From contig DEAP01000095.1 of the NCBI GenBank assembly GCA_002348225.1, positions 1-11,123 on the forward strand: 11,123 bases of DNA. Direction: 5' to 3'. Numbering within the stretch: position 1 is the first letter of the stretch; each line of letters opens with the position of its first letter. The notes beneath the pieces were generated by a model. It was not told the DNA's origin and made no database searches. It saw nothing but the letters and a program-made list of their open reading frames with translations. The translations under genes and the position numbers were made by a program. The stretch is from Dehalococcoidia bacterium UBA2979. GTDB lineage: Bacteria; Chloroflexota; Dehalococcoidia; UBA2979. Of this stretch, positions 1-7,377 are shown in pieces.

Positions 1-446
1 GTGACAGCCGGAAGAGAGGGTTGCACTACAGCCAGTTCCTCCCACCAATCATCACGTATCCAGGCAGGTTTGTCGCCCCTTGGAGGTGACTTCACGGCCG
101 CATCCCGAGCCAGAATTTCGGCATCTAACATCTCATTCCGGCAGTTCTGATGAGCAATAATCTCTGCGCCTTCAATGAATTGGTTACCGTTTGTGTGATC
201 TGCATGTGAATGAGTATTAATCAATTTACTAAAGGGCCGAGAAGAAACGGTGCGCATTGCTCTAACAAATTCTTGGGTCATTGACGGAGCCATAAGAGCG
301 TCTATCACCAAAAGGCCATCATCGTCACTGTCGACAAATCCAGCGTTACTCACACCCCATCCACCATCCCACTGGAGATAGGCATAAATACCATCACCTA
401 GTTCGACTAGACCAGTATCAAATTTCGGCATCGAGCGATAGGGCAC
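1..446 (-). CDS. MBL-fold metallo-hydrolase, N-terminal part (cut by left edge)
   Basis: This is the N-terminal 148 residues of a metallo-beta-lactamase-fold hydrolase; the rest lies beyond the left edge. The diagnostic motif HSHADH is at residues 79-84, giving zinc ligands H79 and H81 plus D83 and H84. The preceding stretch, SNAGF at 33-37 followed by a hydrophobic strand ending VIDAL, is the usual first beta-sheet of the fold. I chose the GTG at 446 because AGGAGG lies 5 nt upstream (plus-strand 452-457); an in-frame ATG at 431 is the alternative. It starts 30 bp after the acyl-CoA dehydrogenase stop and is probably co-transcribed. The substrate cannot be read from the sequence. Thioester, lactone or other ester hydrolysis would fit the neighbours, but that is inference. 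Confidence 0.86.
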   Translation of the reverse strand, partial: MPYRSMPKFDTGLVELGDGIYAYLQWDGGWGVSNAGFVDSDDDGLLVIDALMAPSMTQEFVRAMRTVSSRPFSKLINTHSHADHTNGNQFIEGAEIIAHQNCRNEMLDAEILARDAAVKSPPRGDKPAWIRDDWWEELAVVQPSLPAV

Positions 447-476
447 AAATGCCTCCTCACCAGTACGGCAAATATG

Positions 477-1670
477 TTAACCGCGTGGAAGTCCGAGGCC
501 CCGAGTCGCAATAATATTACGCTGGATCTCACTAGTCCCACCAGCAATCGTCGCACTAACAGCACTAAGGTAGCCGCCAGCGGCTCTCCCCTTCAGTGCC
601 TCTGCACGATCGTAATCCCATAGTGTCCCATATAGGCCGAACAGTTTGATAGTTGTAGCTGCGATTTTCTGACTCAACTCAGTCGTGAATAATTTAGACA
701 TGGATGCCTCATGATTAGGCACCATATTGCGAACCTGAATCGTGTTGTTATTATACGAAAACAGTCGAGCGATATCAGCTTCCACCCAGCGATCAGCATA
801 GCTTAGTCGCCATGTTGTGGAGCTATTCATGACTGTTTGATTCGAATCAGTCGTGCGGGCAGCCTTGAGCAGCCCCTCAAGTCTTCTCTGCGTCCCGACG
901 GAGTTTCCAATACCTGACCGCTCGTAGTCGGTCAAAGTCATCCCGACATACCAGCCTCGGTTCTCTTCTCCTAGTCGATTCTCAACTGGCACACGGACAT
1001 CTTCGAAAAATACTTCGTTGAATCCTTTAAAGTCAGCCATATTTACCAAGGGTCTAACAGAAACACCGTTAGATTCCATCGGAAACATTAGCATTGAAAT
1101 TCCTCTATGCTTTGGTGCATCCGCATCGGTCCGTGCAAGCATGTACATCCAATTTGCATGCTGCGCGCCTGTCGTCCATATTTTTTGCCCGTTCAGAACA
1201 TATTCATCCCCGTCACGTACCGCTCGGGTTTGAAGCGACGCTAAATCAGAACCTGAGCCCGGTTCAGACCATCCCTGACACCAAATGACATCCCCCTTCA
1301 ATATTTTCGGGAGATGCTCTGCTTTTTGTTCCTCCGAGCCATGAATCATCAGTGTCGGACCAAGCATCATCACACCAAAGCCGCCCTCATTGCTGAGACC
1401 ATTTTCGGCTAGCTCTTCATTGAGAATAAATTGTTCGTTGATTGACAGTCCGGCGCCGCCATACTCTTTAGGCCAAGCCGGTGCGATCCATCCGTTTTCA
1501 ATCAGAGCAGAACGCCAATCCTTGGTTTTTGCTCTCGCCTCTTTTGACCAACCAGACTCTTCCGGATCAGCCTCGCCATCGGTTTTGTTCTTAGGACTGT
1601 TAGTGTCTATGAATGACCTCACAGTCTCACGGAATGCTGCCTGTACTGCATCGTCTTTAAGCTCGACCAT
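477..1670 (-). CDS. Acyl-CoA dehydrogenase, FAD-dependent
   Basis: A full-length 397-residue acyl-CoA dehydrogenase, which makes an alpha,beta double bond in an acyl-CoA and passes electrons to ETF. The FAD/substrate signature WSEPGSGSDLASL is at 134-146, NGQKIWTTGA at 160-169, and the C-terminal FAD-dimer motif GGTSEIQRN at 377-385. The residue before GT is Gly, not the Glu that serves as base in short- and medium-chain enzymes. E250 in the helix after the middle beta domain (DYERSG) is the likelier base, as in isovaleryl-CoA dehydrogenase and the steroid side-chain FadE26 type. This resembles the pimeloyl-CoA dehydrogenase large-subunit group. The group often works as a heteromer, but no partner subunit is adjacent. 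A GAGGT Shine-Dalgarno precedes the ATG. It lies 54 bp downstream of the ThDP lyase. Family is certain, substrate unknown. Confidence 0.95.
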   Translation of the reverse strand: MVELKDDAVQAAFRETVRSFIDTNSPKNKTDGEADPEESGWSKEARAKTKDWRSALIENGWIAPAWPKEYGGAGLSINEQFILNEELAENGLSNEGGFGVMMLGPTLMIHGSEEQKAEHLPKILKGDVIWCQGWSEPGSGSDLASLQTRAVRDGDEYVLNGQKIWTTGAQHANWMYMLARTDADAPKHRGISMLMFPMESNGVSVRPLVNMADFKGFNEVFFEDVRVPVENRLGEENRGWYVGMTLTDYERSGIGNSVGTQRRLEGLLKAARTTDSNQTVMNSSTTWRLSYADRWVEADIARLFSYNNNTIQVRNMVPNHEASMSKLFTTELSQKIAATTIKLFGLYGTLWDYDRAEALKGRAAGGYLSAVSATIAGGTSEIQRNIIATRGLGLPRG

Positions 1671-1724
1671 TTTTACCTCACTTTTCGTCCCTCAAAAGGT
1701 TGAAAAATTACCTCTACTTCAATT

Positions 1725-3389
1725 TTATGTTCGGGTTAACCACGCAAATTTCTGCGGCTTGCGCTTAGCATCAGGCGCCAACGGCACATTAATCAACGAT
1801 GGTCCGTCCAACTTTAGTGCGGCTTCAATATGAGCATCGAGTTCTTCCGAATTGTTGGCGTTATAACCAACTCCTCCAAGACCCTCCATCATCACATCGT
1901 AGCGAGCATTGAAGTTCATCGCGCCTTGTGGAAGGAAACCTGAATCAGCATCCGAATACATTTCGGGGTCATGACCACCAATCCCACCATTGTTAAATAC
2001 AATCCAAGTAATAGGAAGATTATGGCGCACTGCCACTTCGCATTCCGTTCCAGCAAACCCAAATGCTGCATCACCTTGAAGACAAATTACTCGTTTACCT
2101 GACTGTACCGCCGCGGCAATCGCAAATCCATGCCCGAGACCCATGGATCCATACGAAGATGCATCTAAACGAGTTCGTGGCTGCATCTGGTTGACGACCG
2201 TACGTGAAATATCCATAGTGCTAGCACCTTCAGATACGAAAACAATGTCATCCGGTAATCGTTCGTCAATAGAACGCAGTGCTCTGTAATATCCAAGTGG
2301 CGAAGTCTCTTCCTGTTTCATTTCTTCAACAGTCTCAGAGTTTTCTCTGACTTTCGCACCCACTTCATTCAGCCACTCAGAGTCCTGCGGGAATTGCCAC
2401 TGATCTCTATCCAACACATCGATCATCTGACCTAATGTGAGTTTGGCATCACCAATCAGAGCCACCTCAGTAGCAACATTTACTCCGATTTCTTCAGGGT
2501 TGAAATCTAATTGGATCACTCGCACATCTTCTCTGAATCGTGGAGGAAGACCGAAGTGCAACATCCAGTTAAGTCGGGCACCTACCAATACAACCAAATC
2601 GGCATTCTGAAGCACGAAGGAACGTCCAGCAGCGGCAGACTGTGGATGATCATCAGGGATAATTCCCTTGGCCATAGGCATGGCAAGATACGGTATACCT
2701 GTTCTTTCTACAAACTCTCGCATCTCGTCGGCGGCGTCGGCATTGTTGACTCCCTTACCGAAAATGACCAACGGCTGCTCGGCTGTCTTCAGTGCCTCAA
2801 TTGCAGACTCAACATCGGTCGGATCAGATAATGTTTTCCTCGGGCTGAGTACCTTGGGTGCCCAAATTACTTTATCTTCGTCCCAGCTATTTTGGATAAC
2901 ATCACCGGGGAGGTCAAGGTAGGCCGGTCCAGGAGTACCATGCGTTGCCTTCTTGATCGCTTCAGCAATGTATATCGGCAGTCTGTACGGATCTTCAACA
3001 CGCTCAGCAAATTTTGAGTATGGACGCATAGCGGTTAGCTGATCCGTTTCCTGGAAAAACCCCTGCAAGTGTCCAGATCGCTCATAAGACCCACCTAGCA
3101 GGAGCATTGGCCATCGATTTGACCATGCATTCGCATATGCACCAGCAGCATTTAGTACTCCAGGTCCAGATACGGCAAGGGCTACTCCTACATTTCCACT
3201 CAAATATGAGACCGCTTGGGCGGCATATGTAGCCGGCATCTCGTGACGCATTCCGTGATACGTCATACCCTCTTTCATCATGGCTCCAGCAATACCGGAA
3301 ACCGGTATCCCTACCACTCCAAAGCCGTGTTCGACGCCTTGCGTCTTGAGTGCCTTCGCAATAATTTGTTCTCCGGTGAGCTCACCCAT
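1725..3389 (-). CDS. ThDP-dependent lyase of the oxalyl-CoA decarboxylase / 2-hydroxyacyl-CoA lyase family
   Basis: A full-length 554-residue thiamine-diphosphate enzyme with three domains: Pyr about 1-165, central nucleotide-binding about 190-340, PP about 370-540. The start TGEQIIAKALKTQGV, the block RHEMPATYAAQ (catalytic E50), the central MAKGIIPDDHPQSAAA (239-254) and ARLNW (271-275) match the oxalyl-CoA decarboxylase/HACL family closely. The ThDP-Mg motif runs from GDAAFG (439-444) to NN (466-467). At the active-site loop it reads FFQE (111-114), as I recall for 2-hydroxyacyl-CoA lyases, rather than the Tyr-Glu of oxalyl-CoA decarboxylase. The Tyr expected after NGGI is Gly471. A 2-hydroxyacyl-CoA lyase releasing formyl-CoA plus an aldehyde is therefore my preferred reading, but the substrate is open. 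AAGGA lies 9 nt before the ATG. The next genes, an acyl-CoA dehydrogenase and an MBL hydrolase, suggest an operon. Confidence 0.9.
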   Translation of the reverse strand: MGELTGEQIIAKALKTQGVEHGFGVVGIPVSGIAGAMMKEGMTYHGMRHEMPATYAAQAVSYLSGNVGVALAVSGPGVLNAAGAYANAWSNRWPMLLLGGSYERSGHLQGFFQETDQLTAMRPYSKFAERVEDPYRLPIYIAEAIKKATHGTPGPAYLDLPGDVIQNSWDEDKVIWAPKVLSPRKTLSDPTDVESAIEALKTAEQPLVIFGKGVNNADAADEMREFVERTGIPYLAMPMAKGIIPDDHPQSAAAGRSFVLQNADLVVLVGARLNWMLHFGLPPRFREDVRVIQLDFNPEEIGVNVATEVALIGDAKLTLGQMIDVLDRDQWQFPQDSEWLNEVGAKVRENSETVEEMKQEETSPLGYYRALRSIDERLPDDIVFVSEGASTMDISRTVVNQMQPRTRLDASSYGSMGLGHGFAIAAAVQSGKRVICLQGDAAFGFAGTECEVAVRHNLPITWIVFNNGGIGGHDPEMYSDADSGFLPQGAMNFNARYDVMMEGLGGVGYNANNSEELDAHIEAALKLDGPSLINVPLAPDAKRKPQKFAWLTRT

Positions 3390-3469
3390 GATTCGTAATC
3401 CTTCCTAAGATTCCTAAAATGAACTAATTTAAGCAGCCGCCAGCTACGTTTTTTACTAGTGTGAGGATG

Positions 3470-3529
3470 GTACACGCAATTCGGATTTAATGCTCACGCT
3501 TGTGGCGCGAATCTTAATACGGCGTGTAC
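3470..3529. repeat. Spaced 8-bp inverted repeat in the gap upstream of the ThDP lyase
   Basis: GTACACGC at 3470-3477 and GCGTGTAC at 3522-3529 are perfect inverted copies, 52 bp centre to centre. They lie in the 150-bp gap that contains the end of the HIBADH-family gene's transcription unit and the leader of the lyase operon. The spacing is close to five helical turns, which would suit a looped pair of operator half-sites, but an 8-bp match can occur by chance. I saw no convincing promoter or terminator in the rest of the gap. Confidence 0.25.
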
Positions 3530-3539
3530 GCGCATTCTG

Positions 3540-4451
3540 TCAGAAAAGTTCACTGCCTCTGACGCTAACTCCGGTTCGCTTCTCCTGAATAAGGAAAGAT
3601 GCGGTCTGATCTAATTGTCCAAACCCATGGTTGATACCCTCGGTAGCTTCCTGTTCTGCTGCCGCACAAAATTTCGCGGGAACGTCAACTTCTCTGGCTA
3701 AGTCGAGTGCCAGTCGGAGGTCCTTGCGAGCAAGTTCAAGTGCAAATTGAGCCTCCTCAAATTTACCCGGTAGCACGATATTTGGAACGCCGTTGTGAAT
3801 TGAGCCTCCTCTACCAAATGCCCCACCTTGTATGGCTTTCATCAGAGTGGCTGGGTCTACTCCTGCTTTTACGCCAAGACTCATTGCTTCAGCGAGCACC
3901 ATTCCACTCGTAATGGAAACAAGATTATGCGAAAGTTTTGCGATATTACCTGAGCCCGAAGGTCCAATATAAAGTAATCGATCTGGATCTCCAAACGTGC
4001 TCATCAAGTCTCGGATCTTCATGAATGTTGACTCATCGCCGCCTATTAACACTGCTAGCGATCCTTCTTCTGCGCCTGGAATTCCTCCACTGACAGGCGC
4101 GTCCAGCATGTCTACTTGGAGATCGGTAAATCGTTGGTGGATTTTCTTTACTGACACTGGGGAATTCGTCGATAGATCGACGTAGATGAGATCATCATGA
4201 GCGCCTTCAACTATTCCCGAATCACCTAGAGCCACCACTTCCACTTCCTTTGGCCCTGGTAAGGACGTGAATACTACATCAGCGAACATGGCAACCTCTG
4301 CGGGTGTACCCCCCCAATCAGCGCCTAGCTCCAGATGAGATTCAGCGGCAGTTTCCGACAGATCATGCACCATTACCTCGTAGCCGGCCTGAATTATATG
4401 GCGGGCCATATGTGACCCCATATTTCCAAGGCCGATAAATCCTACCTTCAT
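3540..4451 (-). CDS. NAD(P)-dependent beta-hydroxyacid dehydrogenase, HIBADH family
   Basis: A full-length 303-residue member of the 3-hydroxyisobutyrate dehydrogenase family, which oxidises 3-hydroxy acids to semialdehydes or runs in reverse (tartronate semialdehyde reductase type). The N-terminal Rossmann motif GFIGLGNMG is at 4-12, the substrate-binding loop DAPVSGGIPGAEEG at 117-130, and the catalytic lysine K172 in GNIAKLSHN (168-176). The conserved C-terminal K243-D244 is also present. Asp30 at the end of the second strand favours NAD over NADP (inference). GGTGA lies 4 nt before the ATG. It diverges from uvrC across 38 bp and is followed after 150 bp by the ThDP lyase on the same strand, so it may belong to the same functional group. 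Valine breakdown, glyoxylate-type metabolism or another hydroxyacid are all possible. Confidence 0.93.
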   Translation of the reverse strand: MKVGFIGLGNMGSHMARHIIQAGYEVMVHDLSETAAESHLELGADWGGTPAEVAMFADVVFTSLPGPKEVEVVALGDSGIVEGAHDDLIYVDLSTNSPVSVKKIHQRFTDLQVDMLDAPVSGGIPGAEEGSLAVLIGGDESTFMKIRDLMSTFGDPDRLLYIGPSGSGNIAKLSHNLVSITSGMVLAEAMSLGVKAGVDPATLMKAIQGGAFGRGGSIHNGVPNIVLPGKFEEAQFALELARKDLRLALDLAREVDVPAKFCAAAEQEATEGINHGFGQLDQTASFLIQEKRTGVSVRGSELF

Positions 4452-4452
4452 T

Positions 4453-4489
4453 TTGTCACCATCCTCCCGTAGACCCCTAAAATTCTAAT
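4453..4489 (+). promoter_or_regulatory. Putative leaderless promoter of uvrC
   Basis: TAAAAT at 4478-4483 is a good -10 box placed exactly 6 nt before the uvrC ATG at 4490, so transcription would begin at or next to the start codon. TTGTCA at 4453-4458 could be a -35 element, but its 19-nt spacing is long. There is no Shine-Dalgarno in the leader. The box overlaps a possible minus-strand -10 (TAGAAT, plus-strand 4482-4487) for the divergent dehydrogenase. Confidence 0.4.
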
Positions 4490-6349
4490 ATGCCTAGTAA
4501 ACAACGAATGATGCATCAGGTCCGCGCATTACCCGAATCACCCGGGGTTTATCTCATGCGTGATGCCAACGAGGACATTATTTATATCGGCAAAGCACTT
4601 AAGCTCCGCACCCGAGTTCGATCATATTTCGGCTCTGGCCGTTCTATGGAGCCAAAGGTTCGAGCATTAGCAGCGGAAATCCAGCGTTTGGAACATGTCG
4701 TCACAAAGACTGAGGCTGAAGCGTTGCATTTGGAAGCCACGCTAGTCAAGAGACATCAACCGCGCTATAACGTCAGACTCAAAGACGACAAGCACTATCC
4801 ATATCTAAAAATTGACGTGAAGTCTGCCTGGCCACGGGTACAAATTGCTCGTAAGGTCGATGACGACGGAGCTCGATATTTCGGACCATATGCCTCCGCT
4901 GGGTCTGTAAGACATGCCCTTGATATAACCAACCGTCTATTCCCCTGGCGCTCATGTAGTAAAGAAATTACTGGCACCGACGCGCGTCCGTGTCTGGACT
5001 ACTTCATCAAAAGATGTCTCGCACCCTGCACCGCATACTGTACAGCAGATGAATACCGAGGTGTTATTGACAACACCATCCTCTTCCTAGATGGAAAATC
5101 AGATGAGGTTAAGCGACATCTTGAAGATGAAATGACCGTGGCATCGACAAATCAGGAATATGAGCGAGCTGCAAATTTTCGAGATCAATTGCTGGCAATT
5201 GCAAAAGTTACTGAACTCCAACAGATGGCAACGGCTCAGCCTATGGATGCTGATGTATTTGCGATGGTCAAAGAATCTAGCGAAGCCTGTATACAGGCAT
5301 TTTTTGTTCGGGGTACAGTGGTCGCGGATACCGACTCATTCATTGTTGAAGGCATCTCTGACAGCAATGATGGAGAAATCATGCAGGCATTTCTCAGTCA
5401 GTACTATGAGTCAGCAACTTATATTCCGAAATTGGTCCTCACCAGCCATTCAAGTGACCAGCACGCACAACTGGAGGAAATGCTTAGCGAGCAGAGAGGC
5501 GCTCGCGTCCGTATCCAGGTTCCTCAGCGAGGGGAAAAACGTGCGCTAATTGATACGACCATAAAAAACGCCTCTGAAGCTCTGAAAATGCATCATGCAC
5601 GGTGGATCGTAAACCAAGATAAAACTAAATCCGCACTTTCCCTGTTACAAGATGAATTGGGTCTGACCGACATCCCTAAGCGTATCGAATGCTATGACAT
5701 TTCTACAAATCAGGGTGCCGATACTGTCGCATCAATGGTGGTTTTCAAGGACGGTGAACCCCGCACATCCGAATATCGAAGGTTCAAAATCAAGACGGTT
5801 ATAGGACAGGACGACTTTGCCTCGATGAGGGAAGTACTTAACCGACGTTTTAGGCATCTGAAAAAAGGTCTCGAACAAGATCAGAGTGCTAAGCCGAATT
5901 CCGACTCAGGTTCTGCCTGGGACGAGATACCTGATCTTGTAATCATTGATGGTGGCAAGGGGCAGCTCTCAGTAGCTATAGACGTCCTTCGGGATATGGG
6001 ACAACCTGACATCCCACTATGCGGCCTAGCAAAACGGGAAGAGGAGTTATTTGTTAAAGACTTCACTGAACCAATAATACTTCCGCGGGATTCAGAGGCT
6101 CTTTACTTAGTTCAACGTATTCGAGATGAAGCTCACAGATTTGCGATTACTTACCACCGAAAATTAAGGAGAAAAAACTCCATCAAATCAGCGCTCGATT
6201 CAGTTCCCGGAGTCGGACCAAAAAAGAAGAAGGCTCTGCTACAAAAATTTGGTAGCGTTAAAGCAATTCGTGAGGCGGATCTCGATGACATCGCTGCCAC
6301 CGTGGGCTTCACAAAAAGTCTAGCCAAAACCTTAAAGGAATCTATTTAG
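4490..6349 (+). CDS. uvrC: Excinuclease ABC subunit C (nucleotide excision repair)
   Basis: A full-length 619-residue UvrC, the nuclease that cuts both sides of a lesion after UvrAB recognition. The N-terminal GIY-YIG nuclease (about 15-95) has GVYLM, IIYIGKA, R42 in the RVRSYF segment and E82 in the LHLEATL segment. C156, C168, C176 and C180 have the 12/8/4 spacing of the reported UvrC iron-sulfur ligands. The UvrB-binding UVR motif is near 222-237 (ERAANFRDQ). The C-terminal RNase H-like nuclease has D403 (YDIS), D487 (IDGGKGQ) and H549 (EAHRF). Two helix-hairpin-helix motifs end the protein (PGVGPKKKKALLQKFGS and beyond). I chose the first ATG because of the -10 box 6 nt upstream; M7 and M8 are weaker options without better signals. 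It stands alone between metabolic genes and stops 19 bp from the convergent LLM gene. Confidence 0.98.
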   Translation: MPSKQRMMHQVRALPESPGVYLMRDANEDIIYIGKALKLRTRVRSYFGSGRSMEPKVRALAAEIQRLEHVVTKTEAEALHLEATLVKRHQPRYNVRLKDDKHYPYLKIDVKSAWPRVQIARKVDDDGARYFGPYASAGSVRHALDITNRLFPWRSCSKEITGTDARPCLDYFIKRCLAPCTAYCTADEYRGVIDNTILFLDGKSDEVKRHLEDEMTVASTNQEYERAANFRDQLLAIAKVTELQQMATAQPMDADVFAMVKESSEACIQAFFVRGTVVADTDSFIVEGISDSNDGEIMQAFLSQYYESATYIPKLVLTSHSSDQHAQLEEMLSEQRGARVRIQVPQRGEKRALIDTTIKNASEALKMHHARWIVNQDKTKSALSLLQDELGLTDIPKRIECYDISTNQGADTVASMVVFKDGEPRTSEYRRFKIKTVIGQDDFASMREVLNRRFRHLKKGLEQDQSAKPNSDSGSAWDEIPDLVIIDGGKGQLSVAIDVLRDMGQPDIPLCGLAKREEELFVKDFTEPIILPRDSEALYLVQRIRDEAHRFAITYHRKLRRKNSIKSALDSVPGVGPKKKKALLQKFGSVKAIREADLDDIAATVGFTKSLAKTLKESI

Positions 6350-6357
6350 ATAATGCG

Positions 6358-6386
6358 GGCAATATTGGCTAGGCCGAGGCAATATT
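6358..6386. repeat. Short direct repeat between the convergent stops
   Basis: GGCAATATT occurs at 6358-6366 and again at 6378-6386, a 20-bp period. The first copy is in the 19-bp gap between uvrC and the LLM gene; the second covers the last codons of the LLM gene. AATATT is itself palindromic. I see no GC-rich hairpin with a T-run here, so no intrinsic terminator can be supported. This may be chance. Confidence 0.2.
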
Positions 6387-7292
6387 CACTAGTAAATCCC
6401 TTGTACGACTTAAAGAAGTTTCTTTATTTGCACCCACTGGGTAAGGCATAGCCACTAAATCTGTCACACCAATAGAAGCATATTCCTCGATCTGACTCGC
6501 CACTGAATTTTCGTCCCCCGTAATCGCAACTGATGCGGGACCTTCAACCTCACCCCGATCCAATATCCGCCGATAATTGTCAAGCTTCCCGTACACACTG
6601 AACACCTCACTCGCAACCGAACGACCCTCTTCTTGGTCATCAACTACCGCTACCGGAACTCCTACAACCACTCTTGGATCGCTCCTACCCACTTCGGATG
6701 CGGCCCGACGAATCTCCGGAATTAGATAATTACGTAGGGCTGTGACGCCGGCCATCCAAGTGACGGTACCGTCAGCAAGCTCGCCAGCGATTTGGAGCAT
6801 TCGTGGAGCAAGTGCAGACACAAGAATCGGAAACGGAGTAGAGCCTTCAAGGTTAAATCTAGTAGTGAGGCCCGTGTAGTATTCGCCTCGAAAATCCACT
6901 TCACCCTCAACGGTGAGTGACCGAAGGATTTGCACGTACTCACGAATATGTTGAGCTGGTCGTTCGTACCGGAGTCCAAGGCCTTCCGTATTTGGCTTGT
7001 GGGACGGGCCAATACCAAGGAGTAACCTACCCCCAACGGCTGAATTTACCGTCACAGCCTGTTGTGCCAAAACATTTGGATGACGGGTGTAGGTTGGAAT
7101 GACACCGGTACCCAACTCAATTCTGTCCGTTTCTCCTCCAGCGAGAGCTATAGTCGTGAGTACGTCACTTTCACCCGTTTGAGCTAACCAAAAGCTATCA
7201 AGGCCCGACTTTTCCGCCTCAATTATTTGCTTTACTTGCTCGGTCAAAGTGAGACCCGTTGGGACAGCACCAATAAATAGACCTAGTCGCAC
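6369..7292 (-). CDS. Luciferase-like (LLM class) flavin/F420-dependent oxidoreductase
   Basis: A full-length 307-residue TIM-barrel protein of the bacterial luciferase-like family. The N-terminal strand MRLGLFIGAV, the central block IELGTGVIPTYTRHPNVLAQQ (58-78, shown in part), then GGRLLLGIGPSH (87-98) and the later SALAPRMLQIAGELADGTVTWM region (159-180) are typical of LLM proteins annotated as F420-dependent. Such enzymes oxidise or reduce alcohols, methylene-tetrahydromethanopterin or small organics, or act as FMN monooxygenases. The cofactor cannot be decided from sequence alone. F420 is favoured here by the Ddn-family gene in the same window. The start is GTG, with a strong AGGAGG 6 nt upstream (minus strand). 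It diverges from the hotdog gene across 85 bp and converges on uvrC. No partner flavin reductase gene is adjacent. Confidence 0.92.
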   Translation of the reverse strand: MRLGLFIGAVPTGLTLTEQVKQIIEAEKSGLDSFWLAQTGESDVLTTIALAGGETDRIELGTGVIPTYTRHPNVLAQQAVTVNSAVGGRLLLGIGPSHKPNTEGLGLRYERPAQHIREYVQILRSLTVEGEVDFRGEYYTGLTTRFNLEGSTPFPILVSALAPRMLQIAGELADGTVTWMAGVTALRNYLIPEIRRAASEVGRSDPRVVVGVPVAVVDDQEEGRSVASEVFSVYGKLDNYRRILDRGEVEGPASVAITGDENSVASQIEEYASIGVTDLVAMPYPVGANKETSLSRTRDLLVNIASA

Positions 7293-7352
7293 TGTAAACC
7301 TCCTTGTAAATTATTCTATGAATCCACATTTAAACATATTTGTTCATTTCTA

Positions 7353-7377
7353 AGTGCCGTTGCACTAAGCTGTTGTC
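7353..7377 (+). promoter_or_regulatory. Possible leaderless -10 box with overlapping inverted repeat, hotdog operon
   Basis: TAAGCT at 7366-7371 sits exactly 6 nt before the ATG at 7378, and no Shine-Dalgarno is present. AGTGC at 7353-7357 and GCACT at 7362-7366 form a 5-bp inverted repeat with a 4-nt spacer that runs into this box. A direct repeat CTAAG occurs at 7350-7354 and 7365-7369. This could be a -10 element with an operator over it. The box is a weaker match than those of uvrC and the fur-like gene, and I found no -35 at good spacing. Confidence 0.3.

Noticed and set aside
1390..1833. A 147-residue open frame on the plus strand opposite the acyl-CoA dehydrogenase and lyase genes
   Set aside because: It is antisense to well-supported genes, low-complexity Ser-rich, and has no family-like motifs or good start signal.
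1725..3389. Reading the ThDP enzyme as glyoxylate carboligase, paired with a tartronate semialdehyde reductase (HIBADH family) as in gcl-glxR clusters
   Set aside because: Glyoxylate carboligase lacks the catalytic Glu, whereas E50 is present here, and the overall pattern (MAKGIIPDDHPQSAAA, ARLNW) is that of the oxalyl-CoA decarboxylase/HACL family. No hydroxypyruvate isomerase gene is adjacent.
6350..6368. Bidirectional terminator between uvrC and the LLM gene
   Set aside because: Only a short direct repeat and AT-rich palindromes are present; I could find no stable GC-rich stem.
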